DNA of 64,000 nt. It comes from Bradyrhizobium sp. B097 (GTDB lineage Bacteria > Pseudomonadota > Alphaproteobacteria > Rhizobiales > Xanthobacteraceae). The stretch spans positions 7,994,501 through 8,058,500 of the forward strand of contig NZ_CP152412.1 of NCBI RefSeq assembly GCF_038957035.1. Reading direction: 5' to 3'. Below the pieces are notes generated by a model. It did no database searches, was not told the DNA's origin, and was given only the letters and a program-made list of their open reading frames with translations. Shown in pieces: positions 40,055-48,795 of this stretch. Every line of letters starts with the position of its first letter. Within the stretch, counting starts at the first letter, position 1. The position numbers and the translations under genes are program-made.

Positions 40055-41020
40055 ATGGGTAAGGGCGCACTGGCGCTGCTGATCAATGGCGGCTCGGAAA
40101 ACTGGTCGTCGGCGCGCTGGAAGGCGCGGTTCGACACGGTCTGCCCGGACCGCCGCGTGGTGCTGCTGCCGGACGGCACGCTCGATCCCGCCGAGGTGCA
40201 CTATGCCGCGGTGTGGAAGCCGAAGCCGGGCGAGCTCGCGGCGTTCAAGAACCTGCGCGTGATCTTCAATCTCGGCGCCGGCGTCGACGCGCTGATGGCC
40301 GACCGCTCGCTGCCCGACGTGCCGCTGGTACGGGTCGCGGTCGGCGACCTCACCGATCGCATGACCGAATATGTCGTGCTGCATGTGCTGATGCATCACC
40401 GCCAGGAACTCTATCTGCGGGAGTCGCAGCGATTGAGGCGCTGGGCGCCGGACTATCAATGGGCGGCAAGCGCGATCACCGTCGGCGTGATGGGGCTCGG
40501 CACGCTTGGCGCGGCCTCGGCGCACGCGCTGCGCGCGCTCGGCTTCCGCGTCGTCGGCTGGAGCCGCAGCGAGAAGCGGATCGACGGCATCGCCTGCCAC
40601 CATGGCACTGAGGGGCTGGACGCGTTCCTGCGCGAGACCAACATCCTGGTCTGCCTGCTGCCGCTGACGCCGGATACGCGCCACGTGCTGAACCGCGACG
40701 TGTTCGCAAAGCTCAACCGCGAGAGCCCGCTCGGCGCACCCGTGATCATCAATGCCGGCCGCGGCGGCTTGCAGAACGAATCGGACATTTTGCGCGCGCT
40801 CGACGACGGCACGCTGGGCGCCGCCTCGCTCGACGTCTACGAGACCGAGCCGCTGCCGCAAGACAGCCCGTTCTGGAGCCACCCGAAGGTGGTGCTGACG
40901 CCGCACAACGCCGCCGATACCGACGCCGACGAGATCTCGAAATACGTCGCGCAGCAGATCGCGCGCTTCGAGCAAGGCGGCGCGCTGGAGAATCTCGTCG
41001 ATCGCAAGCGGGGGTATTGA
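40055..41020 (+). CDS. ghrA: glyoxylate/hydroxypyruvate reductase A type 2-hydroxyacid dehydrogenase
   Basis: A 321-residue D-isomer-specific 2-hydroxyacid dehydrogenase reducing glyoxylate or hydroxypyruvate with NAD(P)H. Visible are VIFNLGAGVDAL, the cofactor loop GVMGLGTLGAASAHALRALG with the following GWSRSEK (NADPH-type), the INAGRGG loop with the catalytic arginine, SLDVYETEPLP and the catalytic histidine in LTPHNAAD. A strong GGAGG lies 9 bases before the ATG. GhrA naming is by overall resemblance. Confidence 0.88.
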   Translation: MGKGALALLINGGSENWSSARWKARFDTVCPDRRVVLLPDGTLDPAEVHYAAVWKPKPGELAAFKNLRVIFNLGAGVDALMADRSLPDVPLVRVAVGDLTDRMTEYVVLHVLMHHRQELYLRESQRLRRWAPDYQWAASAITVGVMGLGTLGAASAHALRALGFRVVGWSRSEKRIDGIACHHGTEGLDAFLRETNILVCLLPLTPDTRHVLNRDVFAKLNRESPLGAPVIINAGRGGLQNESDILRALDDGTLGAASLDVYETEPLPQDSPFWSHPKVVLTPHNAADTDADEISKYVAQQIARFEQGGALENLVDRKRGY

Positions 41021-41026
41021 GGCAGT

Positions 41027-41148
41027 GTCGTCCCTGCGAAAGCAGGGACCCATAACCACCGATGCTTATTGATGCGCGATAGTGGAACGACGAGTCTGTT
41101 TCACTACACGGGCCGCGGGGTATGGGTCCCTGCTTTCGCAGGGACGAC
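41027..41148. repeat. 122-bp palindromic intergenic repeat
   Basis: A 28-bp perfect inverted repeat at its ends (arms begin GTCGTCCCTGCGAAAGCAGG). Related in arms and length to the units at 13602 and 13762, with a different core. Confidence 0.88.
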
Positions 41149-41200
41149 CACGTTGATGGAGCAGCGCTTCGCTGGCGAAGCGCAACTTGCGGCCACGGCC

Positions 41201-41692
41201 TCACCCCATCTCGGCCACGACGTCCGCGAGCCGGTCGTAGGCGGGCTCGACGCCCTTGTCGATGCCGGAATTGAGATGGCCGTCACGCGCCTCCTTGGTG
41301 GGATGGCGAATGGTGGTCGTCAGCGTGGTCGTTCCGCCCTCCTCGACGAAGGTCGAGGTGACCAGATATTCGTCGCTGGTGAAGCCCGGCATCGCAAAGG
41401 TCTCGCCGAATGCCAACCGCTCCGGGCGCACCACTTCGCGATAGGTGCCGGTGAGGATGTGCTCGACGCCGTCGGACGACCGGAACACGAACCGATAGGC
41501 GCCGCCGACGCGCAGGTCGATCTCGCACACCGGCATTGTGAGCTGCTCGCAGCCGAGCCAACGCACGACGTATTCGGGCTTCGTCATGGCGTCGAACACG
41601 AAGCGCCGCGGCGCGGCGAACTGGCGCGTCATGGCGAACTCGAATTCCGACGGGGTGGTGATCCTCAGCGTCTTATCCACGCGTGCGTCCAC
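41201..41692 (-). CDS. SRPBCC / AHSA1-type protein
   Basis: A 163-residue START-like ligand-binding protein: FEFAMTRQFAAPRRFVFDAM, YVVRWLGCEQLTMPVCEIDLRVGG in part, a TYREVVRPERLAFGETF strand pair and LTTTIRHPTKEARDGHLNSG. It starts with GTG at 41692, preceded by GGAGAAGC, and overlaps the ArsR gene end by 20 bases, so translation is coupled. Such ArsR-SRPBCC pairs are common; the substrate is unknown. Confidence 0.9.
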   Translation of the reverse strand: MDARVDKTLRITTPSEFEFAMTRQFAAPRRFVFDAMTKPEYVVRWLGCEQLTMPVCEIDLRVGGAYRFVFRSSDGVEHILTGTYREVVRPERLAFGETFAMPGFTSDEYLVTSTFVEEGGTTTLTTTIRHPTKEARDGHLNSGIDKGVEPAYDRLADVVAEMG

Positions 41693-42077
41693 GTTGCTTC
41701 TCCTTCTTTACTCTGACTTTACGGTTGGTGCGCGGCGGGGCCTTCGCGGCCTCCTCCGCCTTCATCTCCTCGAGCAGGCCGTCGAGGCGGTTGAAGCTCT
41801 CGTCCCAGAAGCGGCGGAAATTCCCGAGCCAGCCGTCGACCTGCTTGAACGAGGCAGGCGCGATGCGGCACGGCCGCCACTGCGCCTCGCGCCCGCGCGA
41901 GATCAACCCGGCATGCTCCAGCACCTTCAGGTGCTTTGAAATCGCCGGCAGGCTCATATCGAACGGCTTTGCCAGCTCCATCACCGAGGTCTCCCCTAAC
42001 GCGAGCCGCGCCAGGATCGCGCGCCGGGTCGGATCGGCCAGCGCCGCGAAGGTCGAACTGAGGGGGTCGATCGGCAT
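41673..42077 (-). CDS. ArsR family transcriptional regulator (SRPBCC-linked)
   Basis: A 134-residue winged-helix repressor: FAALADPTRRAILARLALGE, recognition helix DMSLPAISKHLKVLEHAGLI and the SRGREAQWRPCRIAP wing. It lacks the CxCxD-type metal motif of metal sensors and has a long basic tail (RTNRKVRVKKEKQRGRTRG). Its 3' end overlaps the SRPBCC gene by 20 bases. A GGTTA-AA-TAACC dyad lies just upstream and is the likely operator. Confidence 0.9.
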   Translation of the reverse strand: MPIDPLSSTFAALADPTRRAILARLALGETSVMELAKPFDMSLPAISKHLKVLEHAGLISRGREAQWRPCRIAPASFKQVDGWLGNFRRFWDESFNRLDGLLEEMKAEEAAKAPPRTNRKVRVKKEKQRGRTRG

Positions 42078-42117
42078 GTACTTAGCTCATCGGTTAAATA
42101 ACCTTTGGGTTAAGTAC
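42078..42117. promoter_or_regulatory. candidate ArsR operator
   Basis: GGTTAAATAACC (42092-42103) is a perfect dyad nested within wider arms GTACTTA (42078-42084) and TAAGTAC (42111-42117). It begins one base 5' of the ArsR start codon, on the side where the promoter must lie. Confidence 0.5.
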
Positions 42118-42180
42118 GCCCGAACGGCGCCCGCGTCAACGGCCAATTTTTGGCCGCTGACGCAGGCGACGCCGCTACAC

Positions 42181-42330
42181 CCCCTCTCCCCGCTCTTGCG
42201 GGGAGAGGGTTGGGGTGAGGGGCCGTCTCCGCGTATGCGGAGATAGCTGCATTTGCGGAGACTCCCCCTCACCCGGAACGCATCTGACGATGCGTTCCGA
42301 CCTCTCCCCGCACGCGGGGCGAGGTGAAGC
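42181..42330. repeat. CT-rich palindromic intergenic repeat
   Basis: CCCCTCTCCCCGCTCTTGCG / inner CTCCGCGTATGCGGAG hairpin / GAACGCATCTGACGATGCGTTC hairpin / CCTCTCCCCGCACGCGGGG. Composite of three stems. Confidence 0.8.
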
Positions 42331-42366
42331 GAGTCCATCGCTCAATTTGAACTGACGTTCTTGTCT

Positions 42367-43014
42367 TTAAGTCTTGCGCGCGAAGGTGACGTGCGTGGCG
42401 TTCGGGCTCGCGACATGCGAGACGACGGCATAGCCGAACGCAGGCAGATCGAGGCCCGCGAACAGATTCTCGCCCGAGCCGAGCAGCACCGGCGACAGCG
42501 CTAGTTGCACCTCGTCGAGCAGGCGCGCTTGCAGGAACTGACGCACCAGCGAAACGCCGCCGCCGACCCGGATGTCCTTGTCCCCCGCAACAGCGCGCGC
42601 GCGCTCGAGCGCGGCATGAATGCCATCGGTCACGAAATGGAAGGTCGTGCCGCCTTCCATCTCGATGTCGGGCCGCGCGTGATGGGTCAGCACGAACACC
42701 GGCGTGTGATACGGCGGATTGTCGCCCCACCAGCCTTTCCAGGCATGATCCGGCCACGGCCCGCGGATCGGGCCGAACATGTTACGGCCCAAAATCCAGG
42801 CGCCGATATTTTCCATCGATTTGCGCGCGATCTCGTCATCGAGACCCGTGCTGCCGCCATCCTGGCCGAAAGTCTGGCGAAACGTTCGCGTCTGGAGGAA
42901 CCAGCCTGGCAGCGCCATGCCACCTTCGCCGAACGGATTTTCGAGGCTCTGCCGCGACGCGGCGCCAAATCCGTCGATAGAGACCGAGAATGCCGAAGTC
43001 CTGACTTTTCCCAT
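42367..43014 (-). CDS. dihydrofolate reductase family protein (RibD C-terminal type)
   Basis: A 215-residue reductase-fold protein: VRTSAFSVSIDGFGAAS, GAWILGRNMFGPIRGPWPDH, PVFVLTHHARPDIEMEGGTT, FVTDGIHAALERARAVAGDK and the DEVQLALSPVLLGSGENLFAG end. This is the YyaP/RibD-like branch, not folate-specific DHFR. It probably reduces a small molecule with NADPH. TGTCGG-N17-CGTC lies 38 bases upstream, making it the outermost predicted ECF42 target in the window. Confidence 0.88.
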   Translation of the reverse strand: MGKVRTSAFSVSIDGFGAASRQSLENPFGEGGMALPGWFLQTRTFRQTFGQDGGSTGLDDEIARKSMENIGAWILGRNMFGPIRGPWPDHAWKGWWGDNPPYHTPVFVLTHHARPDIEMEGGTTFHFVTDGIHAALERARAVAGDKDIRVGGGVSLVRQFLQARLLDEVQLALSPVLLGSGENLFAGLDLPAFGYAVVSHVASPNATHVTFARKT

Positions 43015-43051
43015 GATATTCCACTTCCGTAGGTTGAGGGACCTTACGGAA

Positions 43052-43078
43052 GACGGGCGGGAAAAACAGCACCCGACA
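43052..43078 (-). promoter_or_regulatory. ECF42-type promoter for the DHFR-family gene
   Basis: Leftwards: TGTCGG (43078-43073), 17 bases, CGTC (43055-43052); 38 bases before the start codon. Confidence 0.7.
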
Positions 43079-43105
43079 TTTGCTGCAGAAGAAACTTCGC
43101 CGCTT

Positions 43106-43765
43106 CTATTTGGCCGCGCACAGCACGTCGAGGGCGCCCTTCACGATCGCCTCGAGTTCCCCGCGCGGCACGCGGGCGCGGGCACGGATCGCGATGGTGT
43201 GGATGGTCGCGGAGGCAAGATGCGCCAGCGACGCGGGATCGGCACCCTCAGGCAGTTCGCCACGCTCCTTGGCATGGCGAAAGCAGATGCCGAACGCCTT
43301 GTCGAGCTCGGTCAGGCCCTCCACCACCATGGTGCGGATACCTGGATCCGACACCGCCTCGGACGCGGCCGTCATCACCGTGAAACAGCCGCGCGGGCCG
43401 GACTCGCCGGAGAGATAGATGTCGAGCGCGATGCGGTAGATGCGCTCCAGCCGCTCGCGCAGCGGCGCATCGGCGCGGAAAATATCGACCATCGCCGCGC
43501 GCGCGTCGTCGCGGTAGCGCTGGTAGCTCTTGATGTAGAGCTCGCGCTTGTCGCCGAACGCGCCATAGAGGCTCGGCCGGTTCATGCCGGTCGCAGCGCT
43601 GAGATCATCGAGCGAGGTCGCGGCAAAGCCGTCGCGGCGGAACAGATCGAGCGCCTTGCCGAGCGCGACCTCGGGCTCATAGGCGCGCGGCCGCCCGCGC
43701 CGCTTCGGCGCGACCGGCGCTCCGATTTTGGCAGCAGATGGCGGCTTCTTACTTTTTTGTACCAT
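43106..43765 (-). CDS. TetR/AcrR family transcriptional regulator
   Basis: A 219-residue regulator with a basic N-terminal extension (KRRGRPRAYEPE), the helix-turn-helix DGFAATSLDDLSAATGMNRP and SLYGAFGDKRELY, and a C-terminal ligand domain with GPRGCFTVMTAASEA. It is divergent from a glutathione transferase gene; the 99-base gap contains TTTTTGTAC (43754-43762) and its inverse GTACAAAAA (43808-43816), possible half-sites. The likely target is the GST. Confidence 0.9.
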   Translation of the reverse strand: MVQKSKKPPSAAKIGAPVAPKRRGRPRAYEPEVALGKALDLFRRDGFAATSLDDLSAATGMNRPSLYGAFGDKRELYIKSYQRYRDDARAAMVDIFRADAPLRERLERIYRIALDIYLSGESGPRGCFTVMTAASEAVSDPGIRTMVVEGLTELDKAFGICFRHAKERGELPEGADPASLAHLASATIHTIAIRARARVPRGELEAIVKGALDVLCAAK

Positions 43766-43864
43766 TTCGCATATAATTCCTTGACGCCTTCAATATTATC
43801 CATGACAGTACAAAAATCAACAACGGCCGGGACATCCGCGCCAGACCGCCCCAAGGAGGCACCA

Positions 43865-44509
43865 ATGGACCTTTATTTCTCGCCGCTCGCCTGCTCGATG
43901 GCGACCCGCGTCGCGCTCTATGAAGCGGGCCAGCCGGCCAACTATCTCGAGGTCGATCCGAAGACCAAGCAGGTCCGCAACGACGGCTCCGACTTCAACA
44001 AGGTCAACCCGCTCGGCCTGGTGCCGACGCTGCGTACCGATGATGGCGTGGTGCTGACCGAGAACGCGGCGATCCTGCAATATGTCGCCGACCAGTTCCC
44101 GCGGGCCGGCCTCGGCACCGCGTCGAACGCCGAGCGTTCAAAGTTGCATCAGTGGCTGTGCTTCATCGGCACCGAGCTGCACAAGGGCCTGTTCCTGCCG
44201 CTGCTCGACAAGAAGGCGCCGCCGGACGCCAAGTCCTACGCGCTGGAGAAATACGTGTCGCGGCTCGACTATGTCGAGGATCACCTGAAAGGCCGCGAGT
44301 ATTTGCTCGATCATTTCAGCGTCGCCGATGCCTATCTCGTCACGGTGATCAACTGGACCATGGCGACGCCGCCGATCGAGCTGGCGAAATGGCCGGCGCT
44401 GAAGGCCTATTACGAACGGCTGAGGACGCGGCCGTCGGTCGCGAAAGCGGTCGCGGAGGAATTTGAGCTCTACAAGGCCGAGATCGCGCGCCACAAGGCG
44501 GCGGCGTAA
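43865..44509 (+). CDS. glutathione S-transferase, beta-class type
   Basis: A 214-residue GST. The N-terminal MDLYFSPLACSMATRVALYE has C10, the residue characteristic of bacterial beta-class enzymes; NPLGLVPTLRTDDGVVLTENAAILQYVADQ completes the thioredoxin domain (quoted in part from residue 47). The C-terminal domain has EYLLDHFSVADAYLVTVINW. A strong AAGGAGG precedes the ATG. It is divergent from the TetR gene, which probably controls it. Confidence 0.92.
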   Translation: MDLYFSPLACSMATRVALYEAGQPANYLEVDPKTKQVRNDGSDFNKVNPLGLVPTLRTDDGVVLTENAAILQYVADQFPRAGLGTASNAERSKLHQWLCFIGTELHKGLFLPLLDKKAPPDAKSYALEKYVSRLDYVEDHLKGREYLLDHFSVADAYLVTVINWTMATPPIELAKWPALKAYYERLRTRPSVAKAVAEEFELYKAEIARHKAAA

Positions 44510-44552
44510 GGATTCGCAGATAGCATTTGAGGCGTGACGGCCCTGCAAGCGG

Positions 44553-44700
44553 GGCCGTCCATCCTTCGAGGCTCGCTCCGCTCGCACCTCAGGATGACGG
44601 GGATAGGTTGCGCGCACGGCAACTCGAGCCAAGCGGAACGATCCTTCACCGTCATGCTGAGGTGCGAGCGCAGCGAGCCTCGAAGCACGACGGCCCGGCT
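44553..44700. repeat. CCTTCGAG-family repeats, two adjacent units
   Basis: CATCCTTCGAGGCTCGCTCC ... CTCAGGATGACGG, then the inverse type CCGTCATGCTGAGGTGCGAG ... CTCGAAGCACGACGG. The 44510-44813 gap is filled by this pair and the next repeat; no gene is seen. Confidence 0.75.
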
Positions 44701-44713
44701 CGCACCTCACCTT

Positions 44714-44805
44714 TCGTAGCCCGGATGGAGCGCAGCGCAATCCGGGAACGATCTCGCCGCATCAGAGACCGTCCCGGATTTCGCTTCGCTCCATCCGGGC
44801 TACGA
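44714..44805. repeat. TAGCCCGGATGGAG palindromic repeat
   Basis: Arms TCGTAGCCCGGATGGAGCG and CGCTCCATCCGGGCTACGA with an inner CAATCCGGGA / TCCCGGATT pair. Copies at 52523-52610 and 54284-54371. Confidence 0.88.
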
Positions 44806-44813
44806 AGAGCGCA

Positions 44814-45281
44814 TCAGAACGGCTCTTGCCCCAACCCGGGCACGTCTGCCGGACGCGGGCCCGGCGCGGGCCAGTGGAAGCGGCGGTCCTTCTCCGCAAT
44901 CGCGATGTCGTTGATCGAGGCCTCGCGGCGGCGCATCAGGCCGTGCTCGTCGAACTCCCACTGCTCATTGCCGTAGGAGCGAAACCAGTTGTCGCCGGCG
45001 TCGTGCCATTCGTACTGGAAGCGCACCGCGATGCGGTTGCCGTCGAACGCCCAGAGATCCTTGATCAGGCGATACTCCCGCTCCTTTTCCCATTTGCGGG
45101 TCAGGAAGGCCACGATCGCCTCGCGCCCGGCAAACACCTCGGAGCGATTGCGCCAGCGGCTGTCCTCGGTATAGGCGCCGGCGACCCGAACCGGGTCGCG
45201 CGAATTCCAGGCATCCTCCGCCATGCGCGCTTTCTGCGCGGCGGTCTCGCGGGTGAAAGGTGGCAGCGGCGGGCGTGACAT
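44814..45281 (-). CDS. DUF1348 (NTF2-like) protein
   Basis: A 155-residue SnoaL/NTF2-fold protein of the DUF1348 group: [40 protein letters not shown], the [20 protein letters not shown] helix, [20 protein letters not shown] and [17 protein letters not shown]. Members are widespread stress-associated proteins without a defined reaction. It is a lone gene between repeats; no ECF42-type element is seen upstream. Confidence 0.88.
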   Translation of the reverse strand: MSRPPLPPFTRETAAQKARMAEDAWNSRDPVRVAGAYTEDSRWRNRSEVFAGREAIVAFLTRKWEKEREYRLIKDLWAFDGNRIAVRFQYEWHDAGDNWFRSYGNEQWEFDEHGLMRRREASINDIAIAEKDRRFHWPAPGPRPADVPGLGQEPF

Positions 45282-45300
45282 CGGCGATCCCTCGCGGTTG

Positions 45301-45392
45301 AAGCATGATCCGGAAAAGTGTGAAGCGGTTTTCCGAAAAGATCATGCTCGAAATGGAAAACAAACGCGATCAATCTGATCGCGCTTGGTCGC
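45301..45392. repeat. dispersed repeats (CATGATCCGGAAAAG type plus palindrome)
   Basis: GCATGATCCGGAAAAGTGTG ... CCGAAAAGATCATGC, then GCGATCAATCTGATCGC. A sequence like the first part occurs before cobT (32545-32619). Confidence 0.7.
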
Positions 45393-45450
45393 ACGCAAAT
45401 CTATCGTCGCGCCGCGCAGAGTCGATGGGGCGTTTCCTATCGCCCGATAG

Positions 45451-45900
45451 CTAGGCCAGATCGGCCTTCATCAGTGCGCGGATGGACTTCGGAATCGGCT
45501 GTGCCCGGCCCTGACTGACGAAGGCGACGCGCACCTGCGCCTTCACAAGCACGTCATCGCCACGCCTGACCTCCTGCGCGAGCATGATGGAGGCGCCCTT
45601 CACCGCGATCGGCCAGGTCACGACGTCGAGCATGTCGTCCATCCGCGCGGGCTTGAGGAAGTCCAGCGTCATCGAGCGCACCACAAAGGCGAAGCCGCCG
45701 GTCTCCTCCTGCGCCTCCTCGAACAGCGCGTTCTGCTCGGCGCCCATCAACCGGAGATGGTTGGTGCGCCCGCGCTCCATGAAGCGCAGGTAATTGGCGT
45801 GGTAAACGATGCCGGAAAAATCGGTGTCTTCGTAATAGACACGGACCTGCATATGATGTCGGCCATCGCGGATCGCGCCGTCGATATGGGGTAAGGTCAA
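45451..45900 (-). CDS. ybgC: tol-pal associated acyl-CoA thioesterase
   Basis: A 149-residue hot-dog thioesterase that hydrolyses acyl-CoA; in many proteobacteria it heads the tol-pal cluster. The motif YEDTDFSGIVYHANYLRFME contains the catalytic aspartate D27; RGRTNHLRLMG and MTLDFLKPARMDDMLDV follow. I choose the TTG start at 45900 because GAGGGG lies 6 bases upstream and the resulting DGAIRDGRHH N-terminus matches what I remember of homologues; ATG 45852 is the conservative alternative. The tolQ gene expected next is absent. Confidence 0.88.
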   Translation of the reverse strand: MTLPHIDGAIRDGRHHMQVRVYYEDTDFSGIVYHANYLRFMERGRTNHLRLMGAEQNALFEEAQEETGGFAFVVRSMTLDFLKPARMDDMLDVVTWPIAVKGASIMLAQEVRRGDDVLVKAQVRVAFVSQGRAQPIPKSIRALMKADLA

Positions 45901-45968
45901 TTGCGGCCCCTCGATTGCCTTCGGATAAGCAATCGTTTTGCGCAAATTGCGCGATCACGCAAGCGCGA

Positions 45969-46886
45969 TCAGGACACCACCGGCCCCTTTGCGCCGAGCG
46001 TGACCTGCACGATCTCGGGCGGCACGCCGAGGCGGAACGGCATGATGCTGCAGCCGAGGCCGCCGGAAACGACGACGTCGCATTTCAACTTGATGTGGCC
46101 ATAGGCGAGCCGCATGCCGTGCTTCACCGGCACCGCCGGCGACCAGCCGAGCAGCCGGATCTGGCCGCCATGGGTGTGGCCGGACAGCTGCAGCGCGACG
46201 CGCGAGGGCACGCGGAGCGCGACGTCGGGCTCATGCGCGAGCAGGATCACCGGTGCGTCGTCGGTGACTTTCGCAAGTGTCGCGTTGAGATCGTCGACGC
46301 CGATACGCCGGACCTCGCGATAGCGCCGCGCCGGCAGATAGGCGAGCTGGTCGCCGAGACCGGCGAGCCAGAACGGGCGGTTATCCTTGACGAGCCGCAC
46401 CGCGTCGTTCTCGTAGACCGGAATGCCGACGCGCTCCAGCGCACGGCGCGCGACGGGTGTGCCCTGCCCTAGGCGCTGCACCGTCTTGTCTTCCCAGTAA
46501 TCGTGATTGCCGAGCACGGCATGCACGCCGAGGGGCGCCTTCAGGTCCTTCAGCACCGCAGCCCATTCGGAGGCCGGAATGAAGCGGGTGACGTGGCGCA
46601 GCCCGGCGACATAATCGCCGAGCAGCACGATGATGTCGGGGTTCAGCGCGTTGGTGCGCTCGACGATCTCGGCGATGCGATCGAGCGACATCCAGGGATC
46701 GCAGGCGTGAATGTCGGCGAGCGCGGCGATCTTGAGCGGAAAGTCCGCAGGCCATTGCCGCGGCGACAGATCGTAGCGCGTCAGCGTGAGGCGGACGACC
46801 GGCTCGCTCAGGCCATAGGCCGCGGTCGAGGCGGTGGCGGCGGTCAATCCGCCGGCGGTGCGCAGAAAATGTCGACGTGAGATCAT
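45969..46886 (-). CDS. Tat-exported metallophosphoesterase (YaeI-like)
   Basis: A 305-residue calcineurin-type phosphoesterase. The N-terminus SRRHFLRTAGGLTAATAST is a twin-arginine signal, so it acts in the periplasm or on the outer face of the membrane. Metal motifs are complete: ALADIHACD, VLLGDYVAG, LGNHDYW, LLAHEPD and SGHTHGGQ. Relatives hydrolyse lipid or nucleotide phosphates, with substrates often unknown. It lies between ruvB and ybgC. Confidence 0.9.
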   Translation of the reverse strand: MISRRHFLRTAGGLTAATASTAAYGLSEPVVRLTLTRYDLSPRQWPADFPLKIAALADIHACDPWMSLDRIAEIVERTNALNPDIIVLLGDYVAGLRHVTRFIPASEWAAVLKDLKAPLGVHAVLGNHDYWEDKTVQRLGQGTPVARRALERVGIPVYENDAVRLVKDNRPFWLAGLGDQLAYLPARRYREVRRIGVDDLNATLAKVTDDAPVILLAHEPDVALRVPSRVALQLSGHTHGGQIRLLGWSPAVPVKHGMRLAYGHIKLKCDVVVSGGLGCSIMPFRLGVPPEIVQVTLGAKGPVVS

Positions 46887-47059
46887 GGATGTTTGATCGG
46901 TGATGCCTGATCCATGATACGCCCTTGGATTGGAGCGAAATTGGGCCGCGTTTGTGCAGACGGCCTGCAGAGACGTCGCAATGGTTAGCGGGCAAGGTTA
47001 CCGCGTAGCGCGATGCGCTGCGTCAACACGTCTGTTCACGTCTTCGAGAGCGAGGAGGC

Positions 47060-48109
47060 TCAGTCTTCATCGCCATTGCCGCCGAACAGGCCGAATTGCG
47101 AGGGATCGCGGTTCGGCTCGGCGAGACCGAGATGGCGGAAGGCATGCGAGGTCAGGAGCCGGCCGCGCGGGGTGCGCTGCAGATAGCCGCACTGGATCAG
47201 ATAGGGCTCGATGATGTCCTCGATCGCATCGCGCGGCTCCGACAGCGCCGCCGCCATGGTCTCGACGCCGACCGGTCCGCCGCCGTAGTTCAAGGCGATG
47301 GTGGTGAGATAGCGGCGGTCCATCGCGTCTAACCCGGCGCTGTCGACCTCGAGCGCGCTCAGCGCACGGTCGGCGATGCCGCGATCGATGGCATCGGCAT
47401 CCGCGGCGGAAGCAAAGTCGCGCACGCGGCGCAAGAGGCGGCCGGCGATGCGCGGCGTGCCGCGGGCGCGGCGCGCGATCTCGTTGGCGCCGTCGGGGCT
47501 CATGCCGATGTTGAGCACGCGGGCGCCGCGGGTGACGATCTTCTCCAACTCTTCCTCGGTATAGAAATTGAGCCGGATCGGAATGCCGAAGCGGTCGCGC
47601 AGCGGATTGGTGAGCAGGCCTGCGCGCGTCGTCGCGCCGACCAGAGTAAATTTCGACAGCTCGATCTTCACCGAGCGCGCTGCGGGGCCTTCGCCGATGA
47701 TCAAATCGAGCTGGAAATCCTCCATCGCGGGATAGAGCACTTCCTCGACCGCGGGGCTCAGGCGATGGATCTCGTCGATGAACAGCACATCGCGCTCTTC
47801 CAGGTTGGTGAGCAGCGCCGCGAGGTCGCCGGCCTTCGCGATCACGGGACCGGAGGTGGCACGGAAGCCGACACCGAGCTCGCGCGCGACGATCTGCGCC
47901 AGCGTGGTCTTGCCGAGGCCGGGGGGACCGACGAACAGCACGTGATCGAGCGCCTCGCCGCGCTTCTTCGCCGCCTCGATGAAGATCGAGAGATTCTTGC
48001 GCGCCTGGGCCTGGCCGACGAACTCCGACAGCGACTGCGGACGCAGCGCGGTGTCGCCGACATCGTCGGAGCGGCGTTCGGGCGTGACGATGCGCGAGGG
48101 CGTGTTCAC
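47060..48109 (-). CDS. ruvB: Holliday junction branch migration ATPase RuvB
   Basis: Hexameric AAA+ motor that drives branch migration with RuvA. In 349 residues: Walker A GPPGLGKT (61-68), Walker B IDEIHRLS (111-118), sensor [20 protein letters not shown] and the C-terminal winged helix ([20 protein letters not shown]). GTG start at 48109 overlaps the ruvA stop by 4 bases (GTGA), showing translational coupling. Confidence 0.97.
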   Translation of the reverse strand: MNTPSRIVTPERRSDDVGDTALRPQSLSEFVGQAQARKNLSIFIEAAKKRGEALDHVLFVGPPGLGKTTLAQIVARELGVGFRATSGPVIAKAGDLAALLTNLEERDVLFIDEIHRLSPAVEEVLYPAMEDFQLDLIIGEGPAARSVKIELSKFTLVGATTRAGLLTNPLRDRFGIPIRLNFYTEEELEKIVTRGARVLNIGMSPDGANEIARRARGTPRIAGRLLRRVRDFASAADADAIDRGIADRALSALEVDSAGLDAMDRRYLTTIALNYGGGPVGVETMAAALSEPRDAIEDIIEPYLIQCGYLQRTPRGRLLTSHAFRHLGLAEPNRDPSQFGLFGGNGDED

Positions 48110-48723
48110 TTCGACAATTCCTTCAGGCCCAGCCGGATCAGCTGCGCGGTCTCGGCCTTCTCACCGGCGCTGCGCGAGGCGGCGGCGATGGCGGCGGCGG
48201 CCTGCGGCTGGCCGTAGCCGAGATTGACCAGCGCGGAGATCGCGTCCGTCACCGGGCGCGGCGCGCGGTTGTTGTCGATCGCGCCGGACAACTGCACCAC
48301 CGCGGGATCGACATCGGCAAAGCCCGGCGCCTTGTCCTTCAATTCACTGACGATGCGCTCGGCCACTTTGGGTCCGACGCCCGGCGTGCGCGCCACCGCC
48401 GCCTTGTCGCGCAGCGCGATGGCATTGGCGAGATCGGTCGGCGGCAACGTGCCGAGCACCGCCAGCGCGACCTTGGCGCCGACGCCCTGCACGGTCTGCA
48501 ACAGACGAAACCACTCGCGCTCGAGATCCGAGCGGAAGCCGAACAGCTTGATCTGGTCCTCGCGGACATAGGTCTCGATCGAGAGCACGGCGGCGCCGCC
48601 CGGCTGTGGCAGCGCCTGCAACGTGCGGCTGGCGCAATGTACCTGATAGCCGACGCCGCCGACATCGAGGATCACGTAATCCTCGCCGTAGGAATCGATC
48701 AGGCCCTTGAGCTTGCCGATCAT
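48106..48723 (-). CDS. ruvA: Holliday junction DNA helicase subunit RuvA
   Basis: A tetrameric Holliday-junction-binding protein, 205 residues: OB-fold N-terminus [20 protein letters not shown], two helix-hairpin-helix segments ([40 protein letters not shown]) and the mobile domain III ([20 protein letters not shown]) that touches RuvB. The ATG at 48723 gives the canonical N-terminus. A 300-base repeat region separates it from ruvC. Confidence 0.96.
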   Translation of the reverse strand: MIGKLKGLIDSYGEDYVILDVGGVGYQVHCASRTLQALPQPGGAAVLSIETYVREDQIKLFGFRSDLEREWFRLLQTVQGVGAKVALAVLGTLPPTDLANAIALRDKAAVARTPGVGPKVAERIVSELKDKAPGFADVDPAVVQLSGAIDNNRAPRPVTDAISALVNLGYGQPQAAAAIAAASRSAGEKAETAQLIRLGLKELSK

Positions 48724-48795
48724 CGTATGCCCCCGCACTCGGTGCTCGTGCCCCGCACAATCGCTTTGGCCTCAGTGAGGGACGCACCAGCAGAA

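Noticed and set aside
42779..44509. A 576-codon plus-strand frame ending in the GST
   Set aside because: The GST starts at 43865 with a strong ribosome site; the upstream portion is antisense to the DHFR-family and TetR genes.
45301..45392. ECF42-type promoter for the DUF1348 gene
   Set aside because: The upstream DNA is a dispersed repeat and contains no TGTCG-N17-CGTC element.
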